This document shows positions 63,843 to 64,000 of a DNA stretch of 64,000 nt, piece after piece. Both the position numbers and the translations under genes were made by a program. This stretch comes from Elysia chlorotica (taxonomy: Eukaryota > Mollusca > Gastropoda > Plakobranchidae). Position 1 is the first letter of the stretch. Each line of letters starts with the position of its first letter. The notes under the pieces were generated by a model. It did no database searches. It was not told the origin of the DNA and worked only from the letters and a program-made list of their open reading frames with translations. The stretch is taken from positions 608,115-672,114 of the forward strand of contig RQTK01000108.1 of assembly GCA_003991915.1 (NCBI GenBank). The letters are read 5' to 3'.

Positions 63843-64000
63843 CTGAGGGAGGCAAAAGATAAAAGAGTCACAGAGAGGTAATAGCTGTTTGAATATTGAA
63901 TTTTAAATCAAAACGGATTGATAACAATCACTTGTGTAGATTTAATGCAGGTTTGACCGTATGCTGGGATCATTTTTCTGAAAAACCATTCACTGCAACC

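Overview
The window is animal nuclear DNA: AT-rich, intron-dense, with GT-AG splice sites, many microsatellites, tRNA-derived SINEs, LINE fragments and one 53-base assembly gap. Gene content and repeats suggest a lophotrochozoan, probably a gastropod mollusc, but that is inference and no species can be named. Three genes can be assembled exon by exon, and the 3' part of a fourth.

Layout: 1-4.5 kb holds simple repeats, two minisatellites and a solo LTR. At 4552-9688 (+) lies a six-exon flotillin-like gene that stops just after the SPFH domain (182 residues). At 13995-30754 (-) lies a complete 18-exon ABCF1 (ABC50) gene whose exons 12-15 are present twice, in a 2.8-3.6 kb tandem duplication. 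At 32-36.5 kb is a repeat-rich divergent intergenic region with a LINE reverse-transcriptase fossil and several SINEs. At 36549-54628 (+) lies flotillin-1 (FLOT1), with two versions each of exon 3 and exon 6 and with one expected exon missing next to the assembly gap. At 54.6-61 kb I see no gene. At 61143-63842 (-) are the last four exons of an unrecognised Ser/Arg-rich protein that runs off the right edge.

FLOT1 is a membrane-raft scaffold and ABCF1 a ribosome-associated ATPase in translation initiation, so they do not share an obvious pathway. Both also sit close together in the human MHC class I region (6p21.33), so the linkage here may be very old microsynteny. ABCF1 and FLOT1 are divergently arranged, with start codons about 5.8 kb apart.

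A recurrent theme is local tandem duplication across exon/intron borders. It occurs as whole exons (FLOT1 3a/3b and 6a/6b), an exon cassette (ABCF1 12-15), and small fragments that copy a splice site (FLOT1 exons 4 and 11, ABCF1 exons 10 and 13). The strongest leads are the two alternative-exon pairs in FLOT1, the SPFH-only flotillin paralogue, and the ABCF1 cassette whose two copies differ only at synonymous positions. Exon borders were read by eye from splice motifs and protein homology from memory, so expect an error of a base or two in places.
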